Source: Sphingobium sp. 15-1
GTDB lineage: Bacteria; Pseudomonadota; Alphaproteobacteria; Sphingomonadales; Sphingomonadaceae
Direction: 5' to 3'
Assembly: GCF_013375535.1 (NCBI RefSeq)
Contig: NZ_JABXJG010000001.1
Span: 2,832,001 to 2,896,000 of the forward strand
DNA: 64,000 bases
How positions within the stretch are numbered: position 1 is the stretch's first letter; each line of letters starts with the position of its first letter. Positions 1 to 7,727 of the stretch are shown here, one piece after another. The position numbers and the translations under genes are program-made. A model generated the notes under the pieces. The model searched no databases and was not told where the DNA came from. It saw only the letters and a program-made list of their open reading frames with translations.

Positions 1-120
1 CTGGCCGTGCTGCGCGAGGATAATCGCGCCATCTTCCGCGCCGCCAGTCAGGCGAGCAAGGCCGCCGACTATATCCTCGCCTTCGAAGCGGCTGACGATC
101 AGGGGAGGCAGGCAGCATGA
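1..120 (+). CDS. ArdC-family antirestriction protein, C-terminal end only
   Basis: Only the last 39 residues lie in the window, beginning LAVLREDNRAIF and ending at TGA 118-120. A tail of the form LREDNRAIFRAAS followed by KAADYIL is typical of the end of ArdC/DUF1738 proteins, which pair an ssDNA-binding domain with a zincin-like domain and protect incoming plasmid DNA from restriction. The stop overlaps the next start (ATGA). The catalytic part lies outside the window, so the call rests on the tail and on its position beside DUF2958 and ParB genes, a common ICE arrangement. Confidence 0.65.
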   Translation: MAVLREDNRAIFRAASQASKAADYILAFEAADDQGRQAA

Positions 121-548
121 TCCTGCTCCCCGATGACCTTCGCGCGCGCCTGCTGGCGAACGGCGAAAACCGTGGCCCCGACCATGTACCGGTCCTCAAA
201 CTGTTCAACCCCATTGGCGCGGCGACGTGGCTGGCTTCGGAACTTCATGAGGATGGCGATACATTGTTCGGGTTGGCCGACCTTGGTTTCGGCTGCCCGG
301 AAATGGGCGCGTTCAGCCTGAGCGAAATCGCCAGAGTCCGTCTTCCCTTTGGGCTGCGGATCGAACGCGACCTCGCATTTACCGCCCGCTTCGGCATCAC
401 CGTCTATGCCGACGCCGCGCGCCTTGCGGGTCGTATTACCGAGGACGAACGCTGGCTGGCGATGGCGGCGCGGGCACGCGCGCTTTCGCGCGATCCGGAC
501 CGCAATGACCCCACCGACGACGAGATTCCGCGCAACCCGCACGGATGA
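117..548 (+). CDS. DUF2958 domain protein
   Basis: A 143-residue soluble protein starting MILLPDDLRARLLANG. The block DHVPVLKLFNPIGAATWLAS followed by LFGLADLGFGCPEMG is the hallmark of DUF2958, a family of unknown biochemical function carried by conjugative plasmids and ICEs. Its ATG overlaps the upstream stop as ATGA, so it is probably translationally coupled to the ArdC-like gene. No membrane segment or signal peptide is visible. An accessory role in establishment after transfer is inferred from context only. Confidence 0.85.
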   Translation: MILLPDDLRARLLANGENRGPDHVPVLKLFNPIGAATWLASELHEDGDTLFGLADLGFGCPEMGAFSLSEIARVRLPFGLRIERDLAFTARFGITVYADAARLAGRITEDERWLAMAARARALSRDPDRNDPTDDEIPRNPHG

Positions 549-646
549 GCCGCGCGGACTCTTCTTTCCGCGCCTATCCGGCTCCGTCCGCCGCAATTGC
601 CATGACAGGGAACGGAGCCGGTCCACCCAAGATGGAGTGAAGACCC

Positions 647-2449
647 ATGGAACTGGCAAATATCGAAATTGGCAAGCTGTTCGTCAGCCGGACCAACATG
701 CGCCATGCCGACAAGGCCCCCGACGTGTCCGACATTCTCCCCACCGTCAAGGCGCGCGGCGTCATCGTGCCGCTGATCGTCCGCCCCGGCGAGGCTGAGG
801 GGGCGCCCGGTATGTTCGGCATCGTCGCGGGCGCGCGGCGCTTCCGTGCCGCCATCCTTGCCGCGCAGGAAACCGGCGAGGCCGAACCGCTGCCCTGCGC
901 GATCATGGGGCCGGGCGACGATGCCGCCGCGCTCGAAGCCTCGCTCATCGAGAATATCGGCAGGTTGGACCCGGATGAGGTGACGCAATGGGAGACCTTC
1001 ACCCGCCTCATCCAGAAGGAAGGGCGCAGCGTCGAGCAGATCGGCCAGACCTTCGGCCTTACCGACCTCTATGTGCGGCGCATCCTTGCCTTGGGCAATC
1101 TCCTGCCGCGCATCCGCGCCCTCTATCGCGATGGCGAGATCAACGTGGCGAGCGTGCGCCATCTCACCCTTGCGACCAAGGCGCAGCAAAAGGCTTGGCT
1201 CGCCCTGTTCGACAGTGAAGAATATTGCCCCACCGGCCAGCAACTCAAATCATGGCTGTTCAGCGGCGCGGCCATTTCCACCAGCCACGCGATCTTTCCG
1301 CTCGAAAGCTACAAGGGGAAGATCGTCGCGGACCTGTTCGGGGAGGATGGCGTCTTTGCCGACGCTGCTTCTTTCTGGCGCGCGCAGAATGAGGCCATCG
1401 CCGCCAAACGCGACGAACTTCTTGCCGCTGGCTGGGCCGATGTGGAGATTATGGAGCCGGGACGCTATTTCCATAGTTGGGAATATGAAAGGACGCCCAA
1501 GACCAAGGGCGGCAAGGTGTTCATCACCGTCACCCATCAGGGCGAAGTCGAACTGCATGAGGGCTGGCTGTCCGGCAAGGAAGCAAGGCAAGCGCGCGCG
1601 CAGGAGGCCAAGGCGAGCGGCACGCAGGCCGACAAACAGGCCGCGCAGGCGTTGCGCAGCGAGACGACGAGCAGTTTGCAGACCTATGTCGACCTCCACC
1701 GTCATGCCGCCGCCCGGGCCGTGCTGACCGATCATCCCGGCGTCGCGCTGCGTCTGTTGGTTGCCCATGCCATTGTCGGGTCTCCGCTCTGGACCGTGCG
1801 GGTCGAGACGCAGGCCTGCCGTAATGAGGCGATTGCCGAGAGCGTCGAAACCGGCATGGCCGAAACCCGGTTCGACGAAAAGCGCCGCGCGGTTCTGGCG
1901 CTGCTCGACTTCTCGCCGGAAGAGCCGACCGTCGCTGGCGGCCATGGCAAGGATGAGGGCATCGCCGCGATCTTCGCCCGGCTGATCGGCCTTGGCGACG
2001 GCGAGGTGCTCGCCATCCTTTCTGTCGTCATGGGCGAGACGATGGAGGCGGGCAGCGCCGTCGTCGAGGCCGTGGGCACTTATCTCAAGGTCGATATGGC
2101 AAGTCTTTGGACGGCGGACGATGCCCTGTTCGACCTTGTCCGCGATCGTCAGGTGGCGAACGCCATGCTGCGCGAAGTGGCGGGCAAGAAAGTGGCGGAC
2201 GGCAATATCGCGGAGAAGGTCAAGACGCAGAAAGCCATCATCCGCGATTGCCTGACCGGCAGCAATGACCGCAGACGGGTCGATGGCTGGGTTCCCCGGT
2301 GGCTGCGGTTCCCCGCCGCCAGCTATACCGCTCGGCCTTTCGCGTCCCTTGCGAAATGGAAGCAGGCCGAGGCGCATATGAAGGGACTGCCCGCGCCCTT
2401 GCAGATCAAGGGCGCTCCTTCCGATCCGCAGGCGATTGCGGCGGAATGA
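647..2449 (+). CDS. ParB/RepB/Spo0J-type nuclease-like and DNA-binding protein
   Basis: A 600-residue protein starting MELANIEIGKLFVSRTNMRH, with an SD-like tggagtgaag before ATG. Residues about 5-105 form the ParB/Srx fold (ANMRH-like start, IVPLIVRP, GxVAGARRFRAA, then LIENIGRLDPDEVTQWE). Residues about 110-180 are the HTH (IGQTFGLTDLYVRRILALGNLLP). A long C-terminal region of about 400 residues follows, typical of the large ParB-like proteins of plasmids and ICEs rather than chromosomal ParB of about 300 residues. No ParA is nearby. A role in element maintenance or regulation is inferred. Confidence 0.85.
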   Translation: MELANIEIGKLFVSRTNMRHADKAPDVSDILPTVKARGVIVPLIVRPGEAEGAPGMFGIVAGARRFRAAILAAQETGEAEPLPCAIMGPGDDAAALEASLIENIGRLDPDEVTQWETFTRLIQKEGRSVEQIGQTFGLTDLYVRRILALGNLLPRIRALYRDGEINVASVRHLTLATKAQQKAWLALFDSEEYCPTGQQLKSWLFSGAAISTSHAIFPLESYKGKIVADLFGEDGVFADAASFWRAQNEAIAAKRDELLAAGWADVEIMEPGRYFHSWEYERTPKTKGGKVFITVTHQGEVELHEGWLSGKEARQARAQEAKASGTQADKQAAQALRSETTSSLQTYVDLHRHAAARAVLTDHPGVALRLLVAHAIVGSPLWTVRVETQACRNEAIAESVETGMAETRFDEKRRAVLALLDFSPEEPTVAGGHGKDEGIAAIFARLIGLGDGEVLAILSVVMGETMEAGSAVVEAVGTYLKVDMASLWTADDALFDLVRDRQVANAMLREVAGKKVADGNIAEKVKTQKAIIRDCLTGSNDRRRVDGWVPRWLRFPAASYTARPFASLAKWKQAEAHMKGLPAPLQIKGAPSDPQAIAAE

Positions 2450-2717
2450 GGCAGGCCAGGGGCGGCCTTGGCCGTCCCTTCCTCCTTAAGAAGGCGCAAA
2501 AAATTTCGCCGGTGGCGCGGCCATGCCGCGCACACCGGCTTATGGCGAGGAGAATATTTACTCGAGCTTGGGGCTCGCGACAGCAGATATTGGCCGTTTC
2601 CGCACGAGCGGCTTTTTCCGCCTTCCCGTGGAACCCATTAGCTAGCCTACAGTGGGCATTGCGTTTTGATCGATGAATGGAACAAAAGCGAGGACGCCAT
2701 TCCACGAATGTCAAGAA

Positions 2718-2745
2718 TTGCACATTTATTGTTATTGGGTATCAT
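2718..2745 (+). promoter_or_regulatory. Candidate sigma-70 promoter for parDE
   Basis: TTGCAC at 2718-2723 and TATCAT at 2740-2745 are separated by 16 bp, 25 bp ahead of the antitoxin start. The surrounding 2450-2717 stretch holds no gene I can support. The assignment is by consensus only. ParD-type antitoxins usually repress their own promoter, so an operator probably overlaps this site. Confidence 0.5.
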
Positions 2746-2770
2746 GCGGCGATGTCGAATGGAGAGTCCT

Positions 2771-3016
2771 ATGAATGTTTCGGTAGGCGAACGCTGGGAA
2801 GATTTTGTGAACGCCGTTGTCAAGTCCGGCCGCTATGGGTCGGCCAGTGAGGTCGTGCGCGAGGGTCTTCGGCTTGTTGAGGAGCGCGAGACCAAGCTTG
2901 TCGCCCTACGCGAAACACTGAATGCCTCGATTGCCCAAGGTGGGGAACATGATGCTCATGACGTGAGGCGGCACCTCGCCGCAGTGTCGCAAGAACTGAG
3001 CCGTAGCGGCGACTGA
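2771..3016 (+). CDS. parD: ParD-like ribbon-helix-helix antitoxin
   Basis: An 81-residue protein starting MNVSVGERWEDFVNAVV. The pattern of a beta strand followed by GRYGSASEVVREGLRLVEERE is the classic ParD/CopG RHH domain. The C-terminal part (LNASIAQGG to ELSRSGD) is the toxin-binding tail. The start at 2771 is chosen because ggagag precedes it at good spacing and because homologues start there; in-frame upstream codons lack such a site. The stop at 3014-3016 directly abuts the toxin GTG. It neutralises ParE and probably represses the operon. Confidence 0.88.
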   Translation: MNVSVGERWEDFVNAVVKSGRYGSASEVVREGLRLVEERETKLVALRETLNASIAQGGEHDAHDVRRHLAAVSQELSRSGD

Positions 3017-3322
3017 GTGCGTCGGCTCGTTTATCTCAAATCGGCCAAAAACGATCTGGCCGGGATCCTCCGTCACATCGCTCTTGAAGGTGGCGATCTC
3101 CCGATTGCTCAAGCCTTTGTCGAGAAGCTCATGGCCCGATGCGAGCATGTTGCTAGCCTGCCCGGCACGCTCGGAACCCATCGACCTGAACTGCGACCTG
3201 ACATTCGATCTCTTTCACATCAGGGATATGTGATCTTCTTCCGTTACCGCGATGATCGCTTGGAAATCGTGAATGTACTGAATGGTCGAGTGGACGTCGA
3301 AAATCATTTCGAGGCTCACTGA
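3017..3322 (+). CDS. parE: ParE-like toxin (RelE/ParE superfamily)
   Basis: A 101-residue protein starting at GTG (MRRLVYLKSAKNDLAGILRH). The two N-terminal helices, the central PGTLGTHRPELRPDIRSL segment and the C-terminal strand YVIFFRYRDDRLEIVNVLNG are diagnostic of ParE toxins, which poison DNA gyrase. It starts on the base after the ParD stop, so the pair is coupled. Length and motifs look complete. In this element the pair probably stabilises the ICE by post-segregational killing; that is inference. Confidence 0.88.
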   Translation: MRRLVYLKSAKNDLAGILRHIALEGGDLPIAQAFVEKLMARCEHVASLPGTLGTHRPELRPDIRSLSHQGYVIFFRYRDDRLEIVNVLNGRVDVENHFEAH

Positions 3323-3324
3323 AG

Positions 3325-3600
3325 ACTGGCGCTGCGGCTGCCCGTGTCACCACGCTCATGAATGTCTCCCGCGCGCTCGGGCTGGAGATGATGCTGGTGC
3401 CGCAGGCGATGATCCCCGCCGTCCGGGCGCTGATGCGCCCGCGGGACGACGATGATCTGCCGTCTTCTCTTCCCAGCCCGATTGAAGACGAAGGTCATGG
3501 CACAAGCTCCTCTGGCACTGCAGACGGCCCAGTCCCTCGACATGTTCCTCCATGTCCTCACCCGTCAGGGGGTGATGGCCACCTCCGCCGTCGGACCATT
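3325..3600 (+). pseudogene. Remnant of a HipBA-type pair
   Basis: Immediately after ParE, an open frame reads VTTLMNVSRALGLEMMLVPQ then AMIPAVRALMRPRDDDDLPS, the C-terminal half of a HipB-like XRE antitoxin, with no N-terminal HTH or own start. Near 3535, in another frame, a HipA-like beginning (SLDMFLHVLTRQGVMATSAV) appears and stops soon after. The frame then drifts to 3786 without recognisable domains. I read this as a deleted and frameshifted hipBA locus. From 3601 to 3907 I see nothing else that I can name. Confidence 0.5.
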
Positions 3601-3907
3601 CAGGCGATCGACCTTGGGATGGTAGACCTCGAACCCGGCGTCGAGGGCGCGGGGATCGCACTTGCCCTCCGCTGGTCATCGTCGACGACGGCGTTGCGCT
3701 ATGCGCGCGAACTGGCCGTGGGCAGCAATGCCGCAGCGCGCGTGCTCGGCAAATTGCGTGCAGCGGCGGCTTCGGCGTCGGGATAGCAACTGGTCCGGCA
3801 AACTCTTGGATCCGTGCCCGTCACGCCCCGTCCGACATGGCGTACTTGCACGTAGCTGCACATCATGATAGTCTCCTTGCCGACCCATGGTTCTGAGGAT
3901 GACATCC

Positions 3908-4180
3908 ATGTCCCCCCCCTCCCGGCGCCAACAGCGCGCCATCACCATTCGCTCTGATCGCGCACTCGCCCGCCTCGCGCTTCTGACCCGCAATGGGCGC
4001 AGCCAGGTGCAGGTGATTGAGGAAGCGCTGGATCGTATGCCCCTGCCCAAGCCTCTTTCTGATCAGCAAGAACGGCGGGCGCGGATCGAAGCGATTCTCG
4101 CCAAGGTGCCGAAACGCCAATATCCCACCATGGCAGAAATCGATACGGAACTGTACGATGAGAATGGATTGCCCCGGTGA
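3908..4180 (+). CDS. vapB: VapB-like antitoxin
   Basis: About 90 residues starting MSPPSRRQQRAITIRSDRAL. The N-terminal DNA-binding part (LARLALLTRNGRSQVQVIEEALDR) and the charged tail (RQYPTMAEIDTELYDENGLPR) match the Rv0623-type VapB/PSK antitoxins. The start at 3908 is preferred because GAGG at 3895-3898 is well spaced; in-frame ATGs at 3887 and 3899 lack a ribosome site. Its stop overlaps the toxin start (GTGA). The tail probably inserts into the VapC active site. Confidence 0.82.
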   Translation: MSPPSRRQQRAITIRSDRALARLALLTRNGRSQVQVIEEALDRMPLPKPLSDQQERRARIEAILAKVPKRQYPTMAEIDTELYDENGLPR

Positions 4181-4587
4181 TTGTCGATAGCTCGGCGCTG
4201 ATCGCCGTTCTGCTTGGGGAAGAGGGGGGTGACCGCATTCTCGACGCGCTTGACGAGGAAGCCGGCTTCCTGCCGGCACCGGCGCTTGCAGAATTCTGGG
4301 CTGTTGCGAGCGGAAGCCGGGTGGATGCAACACAGCCGGCTCGGGAACTCGTGGACCAATGGCGGGATGGCGGTCTGACCGTGCTGCCTTTCACCGAGGA
4401 TCACGCTCAGCGTGTTCTGGAAGCGATTCCGCTTTATGGAAAAGGCAATGGGCGGGGAGGGTTGCTCAACCTGCTCGATCTGATGGTCTATGCGGTCGCG
4501 AAGGAGCGCGGCGAACCGCTGCTGTGTGCTGGCAAGGATTTTGCCGCAACCGACATAGAGCTCCATGCCGCAAGCCGACCCTTCTAG
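4177..4587 (+). CDS. vapC: VapC-like PIN-domain ribonuclease toxin
   Basis: A 136-residue protein starting at GTG (MIVDSSALIAVLLGEEG). The PIN acidic residues are visible: D4 in IVDSSA, E near 44 in APALAEFWAV, and D in the LLDLMVYAVAKERGEPLLC block, with a further Asp in GKDFAATD. The family cleaves RNA, often initiator tRNA, when not held by VapB. It overlaps vapB by GTGA, indicating coupled translation. It looks full length and intact. Confidence 0.85.
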   Translation: MIVDSSALIAVLLGEEGGDRILDALDEEAGFLPAPALAEFWAVASGSRVDATQPARELVDQWRDGGLTVLPFTEDHAQRVLEAIPLYGKGNGRGGLLNLLDLMVYAVAKERGEPLLCAGKDFAATDIELHAASRPF

Positions 4588-4676
4588 ACAAATGGAACGA
4601 TGGCTTGGCGGAGGCGGAAAGCTCCGCCGGTCTTCAGACGGCGGTCGTGACGGTCGGCGGTGCAGCGGCGATCAGA

Positions 4677-4876
4677 ATGGAAATGGCTTCCGTCCGGCGG
4701 CGAATGGGCGAACTCAGGATCAAGCAGGCGGACCTCGATGCCGCGCTCGAGAAGCAATTGTTCGCCCACGAAACTGTCACCCAATCTGGTCCCTTCGCGG
4801 GCGCGACGGTGACCAACAAGTCTCCATCCTCGGCAAAGGTTGCCCTGTTCCGCAGCCTGTTCACGGGCCGGGTGGC
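4677..4876 (+). pseudogene. N-terminal remnant of a TOTE-type primase protein (copy 1)
   Basis: From ATG 4677 the frame encodes a coiled-coil-like lead (MEMASVRRRMGELRIKQADL) followed by SPSSAKVALFRSLFTGRVAS. The block SPxxKVALFRSLFxGR is how proteins of the TOTE conflict system (AEP primase, helicase and nuclease fusions) begin. The conserved continuation VYPRRW is missing and the reading frame breaks near 4880. The rest of a roughly 900-residue protein is absent. A second remnant lies at 11203-11573. Confidence 0.6.
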
Positions 4877-5146
4877 ATCTTCCGGAACGCGCCGTCGTTC
4901 TTGCGCCAGTGCTCGAACGCATCGACGCGCATGTGAGGACGATCACGCCGTTCCTGAACTCCTGCGCGAAAAAATGAGGGCTGGAGGGCTTTGGAACAAT
5001 AGGGCTACACTTTCGGATCGGTGAGATCGCCCATGGGACCGTCGCGGCACGCCCTGATGTTCCGTTGCCTGGCCGCGAGACCGAAGGTCGGCAGGCGCTG
5101 CTGCCCGCTTTCGACCGAGACCCGAACCCGGCTGCGTGTCGGACCT

Positions 5147-5307
5147 ATGGGCTGGCCCGCACGCCCGCAACCGGGATGCGCGCCTATTTTCCCCGCCTTC
5201 GCTCACGCTCCGGCTCCTCGCGGCCGCTTCGCTCCAAAATAGCCGCGCATCCCGGTCCTCCGCTCGGCGCTCCGGCCCATCGGGTGCGCGCGTCCCGGCC
5301 AGCCCAT
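5147..5307. repeat. Long nested inverted repeat A
   Basis: Outer arms atgggctggcc (5147-5157) and ggccagcccat (5297-5307) are perfect complements. Inner arms at 5173-5190 (gggatgcgcgcctatttt) and 5236-5253 (aaaatagccgcgcatccc) pair with one mismatch. The region 4877-5362 has no credible gene. The structure sits 55 bp before the DUF736 gene. It could be a structured leader, a replication or transfer site, or a decayed mobile element. A structure of the same architecture occurs at 7389-7556. Confidence 0.6.
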
Positions 5308-5362
5308 CACGGTCCCGCATCGCCGGGGATCGGCTCCGGCGGGAAAGCGAAAGGAACAGCAT

Positions 5363-5695
5363 ATGTCCACTCTCGGCATCGTCTCGCGCAACCGGGAAAC
5401 CAACGAGATGCGCGGCGCAATCGGTCTTCTTGGCCGCCGCAATCCGCTTAGCATCGAGATCGTTCCCAATCCCGACAAGCGCACAGATGGGCAGCCCGAT
5501 TTCCGCATCTACAGCGGCACGAACGAACTCGGCGCGGGCTGGATCAAGACCGGACGCGAAACCGGCAAGGCCTATATCTCGCTCCGGATCTTCCACCCGC
5601 AGATCGCGCAGTGGCCGATCTACGCCAATCTTGGCCGGGCCGCCGGACAGGAGGACGACGATGTTCTCGCCGTGATTGTCAACGAGACGGTCTGA
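5363..5695 (+). CDS. DUF736 family protein
   Basis: A 110-residue protein starting MSTLGIVSRNRETNEMRGAI. The features LLGRRNPLSIEIVPNPDK, PDFRIYSG and ELGAGWIKTG are characteristic of DUF736, a small ICE and plasmid protein of unknown function found beside TraF and relaxase genes. The sequence gaaaggaacagcat before ATG supplies a ribosome site. A strong terminator follows, so it is probably a monocistronic unit. A second DUF736-like gene is at 24648. Confidence 0.85.
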   Translation: MSTLGIVSRNRETNEMRGAIGLLGRRNPLSIEIVPNPDKRTDGQPDFRIYSGTNELGAGWIKTGRETGKAYISLRIFHPQIAQWPIYANLGRAAGQEDDDVLAVIVNETV

Positions 5696-5704
5696 CCGTC
5701 TCAT

Positions 5705-5733
5705 GCCCCCGCAACCATGGTTGCGGGGGCTTT
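5705..5733 (+). terminator. Rho-independent terminator after DUF736 gene
   Basis: A perfect 13-bp palindrome, gcccccgcaacca paired with tggttgcgggggc, is followed by ttt. A smaller hairpin (gagacgg/ccgtctc) overlaps the stop codon just upstream. It would insulate the DUF736 gene from the HTH-TraF operon. Confidence 0.8.
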
Positions 5734-5871
5734 CGCGCGGGATGGAGCGCGGGCGGTCGAAAACAGCTCTGTGCGAAATCGACCCTGCCGAGAATGCGTT
5801 CGCGCCTGCATTCTCCCGGCCGGTGGTGGACGAATGCTTTTCCTCCGCCGCCTTCGAGGAGGATCACGCAT

Positions 5872-6114
5872 ATGGATGACGAAGACGAGAACGCCCGCGC
5901 CGCCCGGGCGCGAAAGGGCAGCCCGTTTCTGAATACAGCGCAAGCCGCCTATTATATCGGCCTCAACTGGCGGACCCTCGAACAGATGCGCTGGAAAGGC
6001 CTGGGACCCAGTTTCCGCCGCCATGGCCGCTTCATCCGCTACCATATTGACGACCTTGACGCCTGGTCCCGCACCAACGGGAAACCCTCTCCAAAGGGAG
6101 GCGCCGATGCGTAA
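5872..6114 (+). CDS. AlpA/MerR-like helix-turn-helix protein
   Basis: An 80-residue protein starting MDDEDENARAARARKGSPFL. The segment LNTAQAAYYIGLNWRTLEQM followed by RWKGLGPSFRRHGRFIRYHI is the HTH_17 (excisionase-like) fold: helix-turn-helix, then a wing with the FxRxGRxIRY signature. The strong gaggagg at 5856-5862 sets the start. It overlaps traF by 8 bp, so the two are co-expressed. It may be a transcriptional regulator of transfer genes or an excision factor; the sequence does not decide. Confidence 0.8.
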   Translation: MDDEDENARAARARKGSPFLNTAQAAYYIGLNWRTLEQMRWKGLGPSFRRHGRFIRYHIDDLDAWSRTNGKPSPKGGADA

Positions 6115-6694
6115 ACCGCTCCATCGCCCCAAACCCGCGCCGCTCCTGGATTGGGAACCGCCCCTTGCCCGGCAATTGCGCCGCCGCCGAGGCCCCGTCT
6201 TTCTCGCAGGGGGCGCGGGGCTGGTCCTTATCGGTCTCGCCGCGAGCCTCGATTTCGCGATCCGGCCGGCACCCCGCCTCGTCTGGAATGCCTCGTCCAG
6301 CGCGCCGATCGGTCTGTGGCGCATTCATCCGGGCAACCGGCTGCGGACCGGTGACATGGTGCTGGCGCGCACGCCGAACTCGGTTCGCGCGCTTGCGGCC
6401 AACCGTCATTATATCCCCGCCAATGTCCCCCTCGTGAAGCGGATCGTCGCGGGCGACGGTGACAATGTCTGCGCGCTTGGGGTCACGCTGTTCGTGAACG
6501 GCCGGCCGGTCGCCAAGCGGCATGTTCGGGATCGCCATGGCCGCCTGCTGTCTTGGTGGCAGGGCTGCGAACGGCTCCGGGATGGGCGCCTGCTCCTCCT
6601 GATGGACCGGCCCGACTCCTTCGACGGGCGCTATTTCGGACCGGTCGACGGGCAAGCGATCATTGGCAGGGCAACCCCGCTGTGGTTACGCTGA
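6107..6694 (+). CDS. traF: TraF, S26-family signal peptidase of the conjugation system
   Basis: A 195-residue protein starting MRKPLHRPKPAPLLDWEPPL, with aaagggagg before ATG. One transmembrane segment lies near residues 30-50 (GPVFLAGGAGLVLIGLAASL). The catalytic serine is in NASSSAPIGLW and the general-base lysine in VPLVKRIVAGDGD, the two S26 signatures. In RP4-type systems TraF cuts and cyclises the TrbC pilin; a trbC gene is present at 16100. It overlaps both the HTH gene upstream and the transglycosylase downstream. Confidence 0.9.
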   Translation: MRKPLHRPKPAPLLDWEPPLARQLRRRRGPVFLAGGAGLVLIGLAASLDFAIRPAPRLVWNASSSAPIGLWRIHPGNRLRTGDMVLARTPNSVRALAANRHYIPANVPLVKRIVAGDGDNVCALGVTLFVNGRPVAKRHVRDRHGRLLSWWQGCERLRDGRLLLLMDRPDSFDGRYFGPVDGQAIIGRATPLWLR

Positions 6695-7338
6695 TCCGCT
6701 TTGCAGCGCTGATGCTGGCGCTTTCAATCACGCCCGGCAGCGCGATTGCACGGAATGTGGACCCGGTCGCCGCCTTCAGTCCGGCCATCGAACGATGGCG
6801 GCCGATCATTGCGGAGGCATCCCGGCGCTTTGCCGTGCCGCAGGCCTGGATCGCCGCCGTGATGCAGGTTGAAAGCCGGGGGCGTACCCATCTCAACGGC
6901 CGTCCCATCGTCAGCCGGGCTGGCGCCATGGGGCTCATGCAACTCATGCCCGGTACATGGGCGGCGATGCGCGAGGCCCATGGCCTGGGCCCCGATCCGC
7001 ACGATCCGCGCGACAATATCATGGCGGGCGCCGCCTATCTGCGCGCCATGTACGACCGTTTCGGCTATCCCGGCCTGTTCGCCGCCTATAATGCCGGCCC
7101 CGGCCGCTATGCCGCGCATCTGCGTGACCGTAGACCGCTCGCCGCCGAGACGCGCGGCTACATCGCCCAGCTTGCCGGAGCGCCCGCCAGTCCCTCCCTG
7201 CCGCCCGCGATCCTGTCGGGAACGAGGCTGTTCTTCACGCTCGCCATGGCCCCGCAGCCCGCTGACGAAAGCGTCCAGAGGGAGCCGGCCAGGACGATCC
7301 TCGTGCCGCTCGAACCAGCTTGGCAGACCCCCAAATGA
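6682..7338 (+). CDS. Lytic transglycosylase of the transfer apparatus (VirB1-like)
   Basis: 218 residues if started at GTG 6682, overlapping the traF end by 13 bp. This start gives a good Sec signal peptide (residues 1-24, h-region FAALMLALS, cleavage after SAIA). The SLT domain is clear: catalytic Glu in VMQVESRG, then AMGLMQLMPGTW, NIMAGAAYLRAMYDRF and LFAAYNAGPGRY. It opens the murein layer for the type IV secretion channel in the periplasm. ATG 6712 is the alternative start but would shorten the signal peptide. Confidence 0.88.
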   Translation: MVTLIRFAALMLALSITPGSAIARNVDPVAAFSPAIERWRPIIAEASRRFAVPQAWIAAVMQVESRGRTHLNGRPIVSRAGAMGLMQLMPGTWAAMREAHGLGPDPHDPRDNIMAGAAYLRAMYDRFGYPGLFAAYNAGPGRYAAHLRDRRPLAAETRGYIAQLAGAPASPSLPPAILSGTRLFFTLAMAPQPADESVQREPARTILVPLEPAWQTPK

Positions 7339-7388
7339 GAGCGCGGCGCCAAGCCGAGAGCAAAAATCCGCTCAGCCATGCCCATTAT

Positions 7389-7556
7389 CCGGCATGGATC
7401 GGGCCGCCTCAAGGACGACGCCGGACACCATTTTTCCCGGCGATCAGGCGGCATCTCTCCTCGCGCCAGGCCAGCGCGGCGCCGGAAAAAATAGCGCCCG
7501 GCATCGCCGCTCGCGCGGCCGCTTCGCGGTCCTTGACCCGGCCCGATCCATGCCGG
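7389..7556. repeat. Long nested inverted repeat B
   Basis: Arms ccggcatggatcgggccg (7389-7406) and its complement near 7539-7555 pair almost perfectly, and pairing continues through tcaaggac/gtccttga. Inside, an A/T tract (caccatttttcccggcg) faces its partner (ccggaaaaaatagcgcc). It lies between the transglycosylase and a tiny gene, with no coding content. It resembles repeat A in having GC-rich outer arms and an inner tattttt/aaaaata pair. Confidence 0.6.
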
Positions 7557-7592
7557 GCGCCCCTCCTGTCTTTCGAAGATCAGGAGGTCAAG

Positions 7593-7727
7593 ATGACAGT
7601 TCAACAGCATATCGACGAACTTCGGGCCGAACTCGAATGGAACGATGACTTGATGGAAATCCGGCAGATCAAGGCCGAACTGGAGGCCGCCCTAGCCGAG
7701 CGGGATCGTCAAGAACGGGGGGAATGA
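7593..7727 (+). CDS. Small coiled-coil-like protein, unknown
   Basis: A 44-residue ORF starting MTVQQHIDELRAELEWNDDL and ending DRQERGE. A textbook aggaggt at 7582-7588 precedes the ATG. The whole protein is charged and helical, with heptad-like L/I spacing. I recognise no family. Its place between inverted repeat B and the relaxase suggests a small accessory transfer or regulatory factor, but that is only context. Confidence 0.6.
   Translation: MTVQQHIDELRAELEWNDDLMEIRQIKAELEAALAERDRQERGE

Noticed and set aside
404-1243. 279-codon minus-strand frame opposite the ParB-like gene
   Set aside because: Antisense to a conserved HTH protein; no domain.
4943-5704. 253-codon minus-strand frame over inverted repeat A and DUF736
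   Set aside because: Crosses a convincing gene and a long hairpin; Arg/Pro-rich composition without domains.
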